From Chloroflexota bacterium (GTDB lineage: Bacteria; Chloroflexota; Anaerolineae; Anaerolineales; Anaerolineaceae), in NCBI GenBank assembly GCA_023434145.1, contig JAEYTI010000074.1, positions 1 to 15,621 of the forward strand: a DNA stretch of 15,621 nt, written 5' to 3'. Each line of letters opens with the position of its first letter. Position 1 is the stretch's first letter. Shown here one piece after another: positions 4,888 through 12,959 of the stretch. The notes under the pieces were generated by a model. That model saw nothing but the letters and a program-made list of their open reading frames with translations, did not search any database and had not been told where the DNA came from. A program made the position numbers and the translations under genes.

Positions 4888-7680
4888 TTACAGCAAATTC
4901 ACGCGCCGGGCAATTTCAATCGCGGCAGTGCGGTTATTGACCCCCAGCTTGCCGTAGATCGCTTTGACGTGGCTGCGCACCGTGTTGATCGACACCACCA
5001 ATCCGGCTGCGATCTCTTCGTACGTCTGCCCTTCGGCGAGACGGCGCAGCACATCCAGCTCGCGAGCGGTGAGCGGCTCGAACAGGGGAAAGGCTTCTGC
5101 TGGTGCGTGCGGGGGCGGCTTTGCCGTTTCTTCCTCTGGAGTTGTGTTCACGGCGGACAGGACGCGCTGCACGAATGCCGCCCGGCTGCTGCCCGGCGAG
5201 AGGCGCGACAGCAATTCTGCCAGCATGGCTGCAACGATTTTCCCCTCCGCCACAAATGGAGCCAGAACCATCTCCGGCTCAGCCAGATCCAACGCGGCGG
5301 TGAGATCGGCCAGCGCTGCCTGCGGGTCTCCGGATGCGGCATGCATTTGCGCACGCAGCAGCAGCGCTTCCAGCGCGTGCGGAACGTACGCCCGTTGGCG
5401 GTAGGCATCAAGAAGCCTGTCTGCTAACGCGAACCTATGGAGATCAATCGCTCCGGTACGCGCTTGCAGCCGCTCGCGGTGCATCAGGATGCGCAAGCCG
5501 CAGTTGTACAACACCCCCTGCTGATACGTGCCTCTATCGCCCGGATCAAGCGCATCCAGCGGACCGACGACCTGGGCAAAGATCTGCTCGGCGGTGGCAA
5601 CGTCCCCACTTGCCAGCGCCATGATCATCTGCTGGGCCTGCACTTCTTCGCGCACCACGATGGGGGCATCTTCGCGCATTAACCCGGCTGCACGGCGCGC
5701 CTCGGCTGCTGCCCCAGCAATATCCCCGCGCAGCAGGCAGGCCCTTGAACGGAAAACGGCGTAGAAAATCTCCGAGTCGCTAAAACCGCCTAGCGCGCTT
5801 ACCTGCGACGCCTGCCGCAGGTACCAATCCGCCTGCTCCAGATTGAGCCACTGGTAATTCACCTGCCCCAGCTCACCCAGCAGCCCGGCGCAGATCGGCG
5901 GCAGAATGCCTGTCCGATCCACCTGCTCCATGCCCTCCGCTGCCAGCAGGTGGCCTTCGTTCAGCCGCCCGCGCTGGATCAACAGCAGCGCCAGGGCAGA
6001 GCGCCCAAGCAGTTCCATCACCAGGCTGCCCGATTCTTGCCCCAAGTGGATCAGGCGGCGGTAGGCGCCTTCCGCGCTGGGCAAGTCGTCTAACTGCTGG
6101 CTGGCAACGGCAACGGCGAGATACGCCTGGCTCTGCGCGTTGTTGTCCTCTTTTGGGGCAATAGCCAGTGCCTTCAGGGCCAGGTCCAATGCTTGTTCCG
6201 GCTGCCCCTGCCCGCTGAGGATCGTAGACTGCATCGCCAGCCAATCGGCGGTGATAGCGGGTGGTATGGCGCGGCTGTTCTCCCTGCTGAACATGCCCTG
6301 CAATCGGGTGATATACGGCATCGCCTGGGCGTATTCAGACTGAACGAGGTGCGTGCGGGCAAATATCAGGTTGATCCTCGGACTCTGCTCCACCCAGGCG
6401 GGCGGCAATGCCCGGATCCACCCAGCGACCACCCGCGTGTACCATTGGTTGAAGATATCCATCGCGTACGTTTCGATCAACTGAACCGCCGCCGCAAAAT
6501 CTTCTGCCGCCAGCAGGTGGCGAACGGCCTCGCTGATCGAAACCGCCTGTTCCATGGGCGGGAGGCCCGCCGCGGACTTCGCGTACCACTGTCCGGCGCG
6601 CCGGTGAAGTTCGGCGGTCTTATCGGGGTGGAGCATCTTCTGGCGGCTGCGCAGCAGATCCGCAAATAAATGATGATAGCGATACCAGCGCTGCGCTTCA
6701 TCCAGCGGGATGAGGAAGAGGTTGGCGTTCCATAACTGTTCGAGCAGCAGGTGGCTGTCGGTGCGTCCCGTCAGCGCGCAGCACAGGTCGCCGGTCAACC
6801 GTTCGAGGATGGCGGTATCGAGCAGGAACTCCTGAACATCCTCCGGCTGGCGGGAGAGCACTTCTTCGGTCAGGTAGCTGAGGATGAAACGGTGGCTGCC
6901 GCTCAGACCGGCGATAAAACGTGCCGGATCAGGGTGATTGCGCAAAGAAAGCCCCGCAAGCTGCAAACCAACGACCCAACCCTCGGTCTTCTGCTCCAGC
7001 GCGGCAACCTCCGCGTCCGGCAGGCAGAGGCTGTGCACATCGTTGAGGAAGCGGGCGGTTTCATCGCGCTGAAAGCGCAAATCATCCGCGCGGATCTCGG
7101 TCAGCAGGTTGCCGGCGCGCAGGCGCGAGAGCGGCAGGGCCGGGTCTTCACGGGTGAGCAGAATAAGGTGGAGATTGGTCTGAGACAGCCCGGCGATCAG
7201 CTTCTCGAACACCTTTAAGATGAAGCGATCCTGGATCAGGTGGAAATCGTCCAGCACAAGCAGGACGCGGGAAGGTTCGATCGAGGCAACATCGGCCAAC
7301 AACGCCCCGGTAATGCGCTCCAGCGGAGGAAGCTGCCCGGAGCGCAGCACGCCTTCTACCTGGCGCAGGTTGGCAAAGGCATCCACCCCGGCTGCCGATT
7401 CAGTCGATCGCAGCGCCGCGATCAGGTAGGTGAAAAAGCGCACCGGATCGTTATCATCCGCGTTCAACGACAGCCACGCTACAGGAAGATCTACGCTCGC
7501 CAGCCAGGATGTCAGCGCGGTGGTCTTGCCAAACCCCGCCGGCGCGGAGACGAGGGTCACCGCGCGCGCCTGCGACAACCCCTCATCCAGCCGCCGGGCG
7601 ATCACCGGGCGCGGCAAGATTTTTTGCGGCGGCGCGGGCCGTCGCAGTTTGGTGGAAAGGAGGGGCGCGTTAGGAGACAT
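4888..7680 (-). CDS. MalT-type ATP-dependent LuxR family transcriptional regulator
   Basis: This 930-aa regulator belongs to the LAL/MalT class (STAND NTPase). The N-terminal ATPase has Walker A APAGFGKTT (46-54) and a Walker B-like segment LVLDDFH (141-147). A winged-helix and arm region follows, then a long Ala/Leu-rich helical-repeat (TPR-like) sensor from roughly 360 to 840. The last 65 residues are a LuxR helix-turn-helix beginning LTARELDVL, with EEIAAGL and the recognition segment SINTVRSHVKAIYGKL. Length is close to MalT (about 900). Family members use ATP and an inducer to oligomerise and activate promoters. The inducer here is unknown and no maltose genes are present; by position it could control the leftward operon, the ABC operon, or itself. 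The ATG at 7680 has GAGGA about 10 bases upstream. Confidence 0.93.
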   Translation of the reverse strand: MSPNAPLLSTKLRRPAPPQKILPRPVIARRLDEGLSQARAVTLVSAPAGFGKTTALTSWLASVDLPVAWLSLNADDNDPVRFFTYLIAALRSTESAAGVDAFANLRQVEGVLRSGQLPPLERITGALLADVASIEPSRVLLVLDDFHLIQDRFILKVFEKLIAGLSQTNLHLILLTREDPALPLSRLRAGNLLTEIRADDLRFQRDETARFLNDVHSLCLPDAEVAALEQKTEGWVVGLQLAGLSLRNHPDPARFIAGLSGSHRFILSYLTEEVLSRQPEDVQEFLLDTAILERLTGDLCCALTGRTDSHLLLEQLWNANLFLIPLDEAQRWYRYHHLFADLLRSRQKMLHPDKTAELHRRAGQWYAKSAAGLPPMEQAVSISEAVRHLLAAEDFAAAVQLIETYAMDIFNQWYTRVVAGWIRALPPAWVEQSPRINLIFARTHLVQSEYAQAMPYITRLQGMFSRENSRAIPPAITADWLAMQSTILSGQGQPEQALDLALKALAIAPKEDNNAQSQAYLAVAVASQQLDDLPSAEGAYRRLIHLGQESGSLVMELLGRSALALLLIQRGRLNEGHLLAAEGMEQVDRTGILPPICAGLLGELGQVNYQWLNLEQADWYLRQASQVSALGGFSDSEIFYAVFRSRACLLRGDIAGAAAEARRAAGLMREDAPIVVREEVQAQQMIMALASGDVATAEQIFAQVVGPLDALDPGDRGTYQQGVLYNCGLRILMHRERLQARTGAIDLHRFALADRLLDAYRQRAYVPHALEALLLRAQMHAASGDPQAALADLTAALDLAEPEMVLAPFVAEGKIVAAMLAELLSRLSPGSSRAAFVQRVLSAVNTTPEEETAKPPPHAPAEAFPLFEPLTARELDVLRRLAEGQTYEEIAAGLVVSINTVRSHVKAIYGKLGVNNRTAAIEIARRVNLL

Positions 7681-7717
7681 CTTACGGTTTTCCTCAACCT
7701 CTGGTGGATATCAACAT

Positions 7718-7723
7718 ATTATA
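7718..7723 (-). promoter_or_regulatory. -10 box of the LuxR gene promoter
   Basis: The minus strand reads TATAAT here, 37 bases ahead of the LuxR ATG, leaving space for a leader of about 30 bases with the GAGGA site. No good -35 hexamer lies 16-18 bases upstream (the place reads CATGTG), which fits a promoter that needs an activator. Confidence 0.5.
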
Positions 7724-7733
7724 CAGCCACCCA

Positions 7734-7753
7734 TTTGTTTCACATGTTTCAAA
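7734..7753. promoter_or_regulatory. Possible operator at the -35 region of the LuxR gene
   Basis: The 20-base stretch TTTGTTTCACATGTTTCAAA has two overlapping symmetries. As a dyad it reads TTTG-N3-CA-N2-TG-N3-CAAA. As a direct repeat it holds TGTTTCA twice with a 9-base period. It covers the position where the -35 box of the LuxR promoter should be. MalT-class proteins bind repeated short sites, so autoregulation is a reasonable but untested inference. Confidence 0.35.
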
Positions 7754-8062
7754 CGGGATTTTCAAATAGATTACAGCGATACGAACAACTCATTTGGTTG
7801 TCTTTGCATGCCTGGGGGTTGATGATGGTAAACAAATCAATACGTGGCTGACCGCCGAGATCGCTTATCAGATCCATTTCTTAATCTCCATCAACCGGCT
7901 GGCCCTGTACTTGTAATCTTTGATGTGGATAATCGCCAAAACCTACCCAAAAGTCTATATCAAGATCCTACCTTATGCGGGCTGCGAAAGTAGAAAACCG
8001 CAGTATTCTGTTACTAACCACAACTCGCATTGGACGTACTCCATAGCCGCAGGAGGCGCAGC
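7754..8062. other. AT-richer intergenic region without a recognised gene
   Basis: This part of the divergent region between the LuxR gene and the ABC operon is visibly AT-richer than its flanks. One plus frame is open from 7770 to a TAA at 7916-7918 and again from an ATG at 7923 to 8066, but neither has a ribosome binding site or a family I recognise. It may hold promoters for the rightward operon, a small RNA, or the decayed remnant of a gene. No repeats or insertion-sequence ends were seen. Confidence 0.4.
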
Positions 8063-8095
8063 ATGATCGAATATTTTAGCGGTTTCACCGCATAA
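8063..8095 (+). CDS. Possible 10-aa leader peptide ORF before the ABC operon
   Basis: The ATG at 8063 follows a perfect AGGAGG (8051-8056) at the ideal distance of six bases and encodes MIEYFSGFTA before TAA. Nothing in this size would be found by gene callers. A small hairpin GCGGT-TTC-ACCGC (8079-8091) lies inside its 3' end, and the ABC transporter start is 93 bases further on. The arrangement recalls leader peptides that control downstream translation or attenuation, as known for some antibiotic-inducible ABC genes; a regulatory role here is inference. It could also be a chance site. Confidence 0.3.
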   Translation: MIEYFSGFTA

Positions 8096-8188
8096 TATTG
8101 TGGGATAATTTTCCCCGTCACAGTAAACGCACATCTTTCATTAATACAGCACCGATCGGCGTTTCCCCCGCGCGATCAGGAGGCTCTT

Positions 8189-9934
8189 TTGAAAATCCCC
8201 TTTCATCAATACTGGGACCTGCTGGCGAAGTATATCCGCCCGCAGCGAGGTCATTTTGCCCTGCTTGCGGTGCTGCTGCTAACCAGCATTGGCATGCAGG
8301 TGATCAACCCGCAGATTATGCGCTTCTTCATCGACACCGCCCAATCCAGCCGCGACACGCAGGTACTGCTGTGGGCGGCACTGCTCTTTATCGCTATCGC
8401 GCTCACCCAGCAAGTGGTTGGGGTGAGTGCAACGTACACCGGTGAGAACGTGGCGTGGACGGCGACCAACGCCCTGCGCGCGGATATGGCCCGCCACTGC
8501 CTGAACCTGGATATGAGCTATCACAACAACGTCAGCCCGGGCGAGCTAATCGAGCGCATCGACGGCGACGTGGCGGAGCTCTCCAACTTCTTCTCACAGC
8601 TCGTTATCCGCGTGCTGGGAAATATTCTCCTTATGCTGGGCATCTTGATCGCGCTGCTGTTGGAAGATTGGCGCGTGGGGCTGTCGTTCACCACTTTTGT
8701 CATTCTAACCCTACTGGCCCTTAACGCTGTGCGGGGCATTGCCATCCCCTACCAGAAGAAATTCCGCGAAGCAGTAGCGGAATTGCTCGGCTACCTGGAA
8801 GAGCGCTTATCCGGTACGGAGGATATTCGCTCCAGCGGCGCAGTGGATTACGTGATCCTCGGGCTGTACAAACTCTCTAGCACCGTTCACAAGCACTGGC
8901 GGGATTCGAACCGGCGGTTTGTGGTGGTGCGGCTGGTAGCAGGCATGCTGATGACCAGCGGAATCGCCGTGGCCATGCTGCTTGGCTATACGCTTTTCAA
9001 CCGCAATCTGCTGACCCTGGGCACGGTGTACATGATCGTCACCTACACCGGCTTACTGCGCAGACCCATCCGCGAGCTGACTCAGCAGGTGGAGAGTTTA
9101 CAGAACATCGGCGCGGCCACCGAGCGCCTGCGCGAGCTGCGCGCCGTACAGTCGAAGATTAACGACGGGCCAGGCGCTGCAATTCCTGACGGGGCGCTGG
9201 GACTGGACTTCGAGAATGTTGCTTTTGCATATAAAGACGGTGAAGCGGTACTGGAGGAGATTGATTTTGATATTCAGCCCGGTGCGGTGCTGGGCTTGCT
9301 CGGGCGCACCGGTTCGGGCAAGACAACTTTGGCGCGGCTGGTGTTCCGCCTTTATGATCCCACCGCCGGTTCGATCAAAATCGGCGGCGTATGCCTCACC
9401 GAAGCAAAGCTGAATGATCTGCGCAGCCGCGTGGCATTGGTGACCCAAGATGTGCAGCTCTTCCAGGCGAGCGTGCGTGACAATATCACGTTCTTCAACC
9501 GCTCCATTCCAGACAGCCGCATCTTAGAAGTGATCGACGAACTGGAGCTAACCGAATGGCTGCACCGCCTGCCCGATGGACTGGATACCAAATTAGAAAC
9601 AGGCGGGCGCAGCATCTCAGCCGGTGAAGCGCAGCTTTTGGCCTTTACCCGCGTTTTTCTGCGCGACCCGGGTCTGGTGATCCTGGATGAGGCTTCTTCA
9701 CGGTTGGACCCCGCCACCGAGCAGATGATCGAGCGGGCCATCGATAAGCTGTTGAAAGACCGCACGGCCATTATCATTGCGCACCGCCTGGGCACCCTGC
9801 ACCGCACCGGTGAAATTATGATTCTGGAAGACGGTAGGGTTGTTGAACATGGTCCTCGTGAAGAATTAGCCGCTGACCCCATCACGCGGTTCTACAGCCT
9901 GCTGCGCACCGGGCTGGAGGAGGTGCTGGCATGA
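8189..9934 (+). CDS. ABC exporter half-transporter, subunit with catalytic Walker B glutamate
   Basis: This 581-aa protein has six membrane helices (about 20-300) fused to an ATP-binding domain (about 338-575). Motifs are Walker A GRTGSGKTT (372-380), Q-loop Q420, signature ISAGE (476-480) in place of LSGGQ, Walker B VILDE with catalytic E501, D-loop SSRLD and switch H532. The degenerate signature means that the ATP site it forms with its partner's Walker motifs should be weak, while its own Walker B is intact. The start is TTG (8189-8191), chosen because AGGAGG ends five bases upstream and no ATG fits. The stop overlaps the next ABC gene as ATGA. The substrate (drug, lipid, peptide or glycan precursor) cannot be told from sequence. 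Confidence 0.93.
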   Translation: MKIPFHQYWDLLAKYIRPQRGHFALLAVLLLTSIGMQVINPQIMRFFIDTAQSSRDTQVLLWAALLFIAIALTQQVVGVSATYTGENVAWTATNALRADMARHCLNLDMSYHNNVSPGELIERIDGDVAELSNFFSQLVIRVLGNILLMLGILIALLLEDWRVGLSFTTFVILTLLALNAVRGIAIPYQKKFREAVAELLGYLEERLSGTEDIRSSGAVDYVILGLYKLSSTVHKHWRDSNRRFVVVRLVAGMLMTSGIAVAMLLGYTLFNRNLLTLGTVYMIVTYTGLLRRPIRELTQQVESLQNIGAATERLRELRAVQSKINDGPGAAIPDGALGLDFENVAFAYKDGEAVLEEIDFDIQPGAVLGLLGRTGSGKTTLARLVFRLYDPTAGSIKIGGVCLTEAKLNDLRSRVALVTQDVQLFQASVRDNITFFNRSIPDSRILEVIDELELTEWLHRLPDGLDTKLETGGRSISAGEAQLLAFTRVFLRDPGLVILDEASSRLDPATEQMIERAIDKLLKDRTAIIIAHRLGTLHRTGEIMILEDGRVVEHGPREELAADPITRFYSLLRTGLEEVLA

Positions 9935-11724
9935 GTAATAAGACAAACCAAACGCAAAAACTGCCCGCCTGGAAGGTCATCTGGAGGATGATCGTGTTCC
10001 GCAAGAAACTGTGGTTGGGCAACCTGGGCGCCATGCTGGTGTTAATGCTGGTACTGCTGATCCCAGGTTTCGTGCTGCGCGAATTCTTCAACATGCTGAG
10101 CGGGAGCGCCCAGTATGGCCTGAATGTTTGGACTCTGGTAGCGCTGCTGTTCGTTTCTGAGCTGACCAGCGTAGCCGGAATTTTCGGTTTGGTTGCCACC
10201 AATGTTCCGTTCTTCCTGCACACCATGACGCTGCTGCGTAAGAACATGCTGTGGCACATTCTTCGACGACCTGGCGCCTCTGCCCTGCCCGACTCCCCCG
10301 GTGAAGCCATCAGCCGCTTCCGCGGTGATACCCTCGAGATCCCGCTGTTTTCGTTGTGGATCAACGATCTGCTCGGCTCACTGGCGTTCAACATCATCGC
10401 GCTGATCGTGATGGTACGCATCAGCCCCACGTATACTGCACTGGCGATGCTGCCCCTGCTGGTAGTGGCCGTGATCGCGGCAGCTTCCACCAAGCGCATC
10501 GACGAATACCGCCGCGCCAGCAGCCGCGCAACCGGCATTATCACCGGCTTCATCAGCGAGTTCTTCGGCGCAGTACAGGCGGTGAAGGTCTCGACCGCCG
10601 AAGAAGGCGTAATCGGACGGTTTAAGGAACTGAACGAAGATCGCCGCAAGCTGGCCCTGCGCGACCGGCTGTTCAATGAGATTCTTAACTCAATCTTCCA
10701 CAATGCCTCCAGCCTCAGCACCGGTGTGATCTTGATCCTGGCGGGGCAGGCCATGCAGGCGGGCGAATTCACTGTGGGCGACTTTGCCCTGTTCGTATAC
10801 TACCTGGAATTTCTGGCCGATATGACCGCTTTTTCAGGCCTGCTGGTGGCCCGCTATCGCCAAATCGGTATCTCGTTGGAGCGCATGCAGCGCCTGATGG
10901 AAGGCGCACCGCCCGAGGCGCTGATTGAATTCGGACCGGTGTACGTTGACGACACCTTCCCCGAAGTAATCTACCCGACCAAAGACGCATCAAAGACTCT
11001 GAACCATGTGGAAGCACGTGACCTTACCTACCGATTCCCCGGCTCTGGTAACGGCATCGAAGGCATCAACCTGGATATGCCGCGCGGCTCATTCACGGTG
11101 GTCACCGGGCGGATCGGTTCCGGTAAGACGACCCTGCTGCGCGTGCTGCTGGGCTTGCTGCCCATGGATTCGGGCGAGATCCGCTGGAACGGGAGTGAAG
11201 TGGAAAAGCCGGGGGAGTTCTTTACCCCGCCCAACTGCGCCTACACCGCCCAGGTTCCGCGCCTATTCTCGGATACGTTGCGTGATAATATTCTGATGGG
11301 CTTACCGAACAGCGACGAGGATATCCTCCAGGCGGTTCGCTCAGCGGTAATGGAAGAAGACCTGTGCGACTTCGCGGAGGGACTGGAGACAAAGGTCGGG
11401 CCGAAGGGTGTGAAGCTCTCGGGCGGGCAGATCCAGCGCACCGCAGCGGCACGTATGTTTGTCCGTGATCCCGAGCTGTTGGTGTTCGACGATCTCTCAT
11501 CCGCGTTAGATGTAGAGACCGAGCGGGTGCTGTGGGAGCGCGTGTTCGAGAAGCCCGGGCAAACCTGCCTGGTCGTCTCGCACCGGCGGGCGGCACTGCG
11601 CAAAGCAGATCACATCATCGTACTCAAGGAAGGTCGTATCGAGAGTGAAGGCACGCTGGATGAACTGCTGCTCAACAGCGATGAGATGCGCCGCTTGTGG
11701 GCTGAGGAGGAACGAGTAAAATAG
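9931..11724 (+). CDS. ABC exporter half-transporter, subunit with degenerate Walker B
   Basis: This 597-aa protein has an N-terminal six-helix domain (about 28-310) and a C-terminal ATPase (about 360-590). Walker A is GRIGSGKTT (393-401), Q-loop Q441, signature LSGGQ intact (496-500), Walker B LLVFDD (516-521) with aspartate D521 where the catalytic glutamate normally is, and switch H551. This complements the upstream subunit: its intact signature completes that subunit's catalytic site, and its own D521 faces the partner's altered ISAGE. That pattern is known from heterodimeric exporters of the TM287/288 and BmrCD type. A region of about 30 residues (330-360) linking the two domains is rich in Asp, Glu and Pro. 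The ATG overlaps the previous stop and has GGAGGAGG about seven bases upstream. Confidence 0.93.
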   Translation: MSNKTNQTQKLPAWKVIWRMIVFRKKLWLGNLGAMLVLMLVLLIPGFVLREFFNMLSGSAQYGLNVWTLVALLFVSELTSVAGIFGLVATNVPFFLHTMTLLRKNMLWHILRRPGASALPDSPGEAISRFRGDTLEIPLFSLWINDLLGSLAFNIIALIVMVRISPTYTALAMLPLLVVAVIAAASTKRIDEYRRASSRATGIITGFISEFFGAVQAVKVSTAEEGVIGRFKELNEDRRKLALRDRLFNEILNSIFHNASSLSTGVILILAGQAMQAGEFTVGDFALFVYYLEFLADMTAFSGLLVARYRQIGISLERMQRLMEGAPPEALIEFGPVYVDDTFPEVIYPTKDASKTLNHVEARDLTYRFPGSGNGIEGINLDMPRGSFTVVTGRIGSGKTTLLRVLLGLLPMDSGEIRWNGSEVEKPGEFFTPPNCAYTAQVPRLFSDTLRDNILMGLPNSDEDILQAVRSAVMEEDLCDFAEGLETKVGPKGVKLSGGQIQRTAAARMFVRDPELLVFDDLSSALDVETERVLWERVFEKPGQTCLVVSHRRAALRKADHIIVLKEGRIESEGTLDELLLNSDEMRRLWAEEERVK

Positions 11725-11762
11725 AAGCACAGCAATCTATCGAAGAGGAGCAAAATAAGCAG

Positions 11763-12959
11763 ATGCGTAAAGAAGGGCAGCTACCAACAAAGATCCCACT
11801 ACCAATTCTGCTGTTCTTGTGCGCTCGGGTTCCGCTGCTGCTGGCGCTGCCTTTCGACGGGCTGCGCGGGTATGGAGATTTACAGCACTTCTTCAATGTT
11901 ACGGTAATCCCCGGCTTGCCGTACATTCACTATTGGAGCGAATTTCCGCCCCTGTTTCCCTTCCTCAGCGAGTTGCTATACGAGCTAGCCGGCGGCGTGG
12001 AGCATACTTTCACCTACCTGCTGGTGGCCGTGCTGCTAGCAGCGGACATCAGTAGCGTGATCCTATTCACACGCCTGGAGAAGCTGCTGTACCCAGGTGA
12101 GCCAGGCCAATCGGACACCGAAAGCCCCATTTGGCGGTCACTGGTATATGCCGTCGCACTGGGTGGGCTGCCGTACGCCTGGTGGTATTTCGATTCGCTG
12201 GCGGTGTTCTTCCTAATGCTGGCGCTGTACCTGGGTCTGCGCGGCGCGCGCTCCGTCTCTCTTGGCGCTGTGCTCAGCCTGGGCATTCTTACCAAATTGT
12301 TCCCTGTGCTGATCCTCCCGGCGCTGGCAAAAGTGCTACCGCCGCGCCGCACCGCTACAATTGCCGTCGTTGCGGTCGGGTTGTTCGTACTGCCGGTGCT
12401 CATCCTCTATGCAATCTCGCCTGAGTTCACCCGCGCATCACTCACGGCAACGGGCATGCGCAGTTCCTATGCAACCGTATGGGCGCTGTTTGATGGCAAT
12501 CTTACAGTTGGCGGATACGGACCAATGGTGCACCGCCTCGACCCGACTATGGAAGGCATACCGCAACGCAACGGTCCGGTGATTCCGCCCATGCTAACCC
12601 TGGCGGGCTTTGGCGGGCTGGGGCTGTACGTGTGGCTCCGGGCGCGGCTGGAAACTCCCGCGCAGATCACCGCCTTTGCAGGTCTGACGGTGGCATTGTT
12701 TTTCATCTGGTCACCGGGGTGGAGTCCGCAGTGGGTGCTGTTCCTGCTGCCGTTGGCTCTGCTGGTCGTTCCGCTTTCACCGGGCCTGCTGCTGGTGGTA
12801 CTGCTTGTGCTGGTGAACCTGCTGGAGTGGCCGCTGCTGCTTTCGCGGGGATTGTTCAACACCCTTCCGCTCACCATTCTGCTGCGCCTGTTTCTGCTGG
12901 GGCTGCTGGGGTGGATATTTTATCAGGAGACCACCCGATCCTCGATCTCCCACACGTGA
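11763..12959 (+). CDS. GT-C fold glycosyltransferase, GT87-like polytopic membrane protein
   Basis: This 398-aa protein has roughly ten membrane segments. After the first helix comes an exoplasmic loop with GYGDLQHFF (D39) and SEFPPLFPF (59-67); an acidic residue near the end of helix 1 plus an E(Y/F)PP motif is typical of GT87/DUF2029 polyprenyl-phosphate-dependent mannosyl- or arabinosyltransferases. Later signatures are ILTKLFPVLILPAL and WSPGWSPQWVLFLLP. It probably transfers a sugar from a polyprenyl-phosphate donor outside the membrane; donor and acceptor are unknown. The gene lies 38 bases after the ABC pair and is likely cotranscribed, so the exporter may supply an acceptor or lipid-linked substrate. 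The ATG has GAGGAG 12 bases upstream, rather far; the frame is open further upstream but has no better start. Its 3' end overlaps the convergent gene by 37 bases. Confidence 0.82.
   Translation: MRKEGQLPTKIPLPILLFLCARVPLLLALPFDGLRGYGDLQHFFNVTVIPGLPYIHYWSEFPPLFPFLSELLYELAGGVEHTFTYLLVAVLLAADISSVILFTRLEKLLYPGEPGQSDTESPIWRSLVYAVALGGLPYAWWYFDSLAVFFLMLALYLGLRGARSVSLGAVLSLGILTKLFPVLILPALAKVLPPRRTATIAVVAVGLFVLPVLILYAISPEFTRASLTATGMRSSYATVWALFDGNLTVGGYGPMVHRLDPTMEGIPQRNGPVIPPMLTLAGFGGLGLYVWLRARLETPAQITAFAGLTVALFFIWSPGWSPQWVLFLLPLALLVVPLSPGLLLVVLLVLVNLLEWPLLLSRGLFNTLPLTILLRLFLLGLLGWIFYQETTRSSISHT

Noticed and set aside
7923..8066. 47-codon ORF ending as ATGA on the leader ORF
   Set aside because: No Shine-Dalgarno site and no known family; kept only as part of the finding on the AT-rich block.
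8098..8445. Plus-strand frame starting before the ABC gene
   Set aside because: It overlaps the transporter in another frame, lacks a ribosome binding site and turns into Arg/His/Ala-rich shadow sequence.
9882..10772. 296-codon minus-strand open frame inside the ABC genes
   Set aside because: It is antisense to well-supported transporter sequence and is Ser/Arg-rich low-complexity, typical of a shadow frame.
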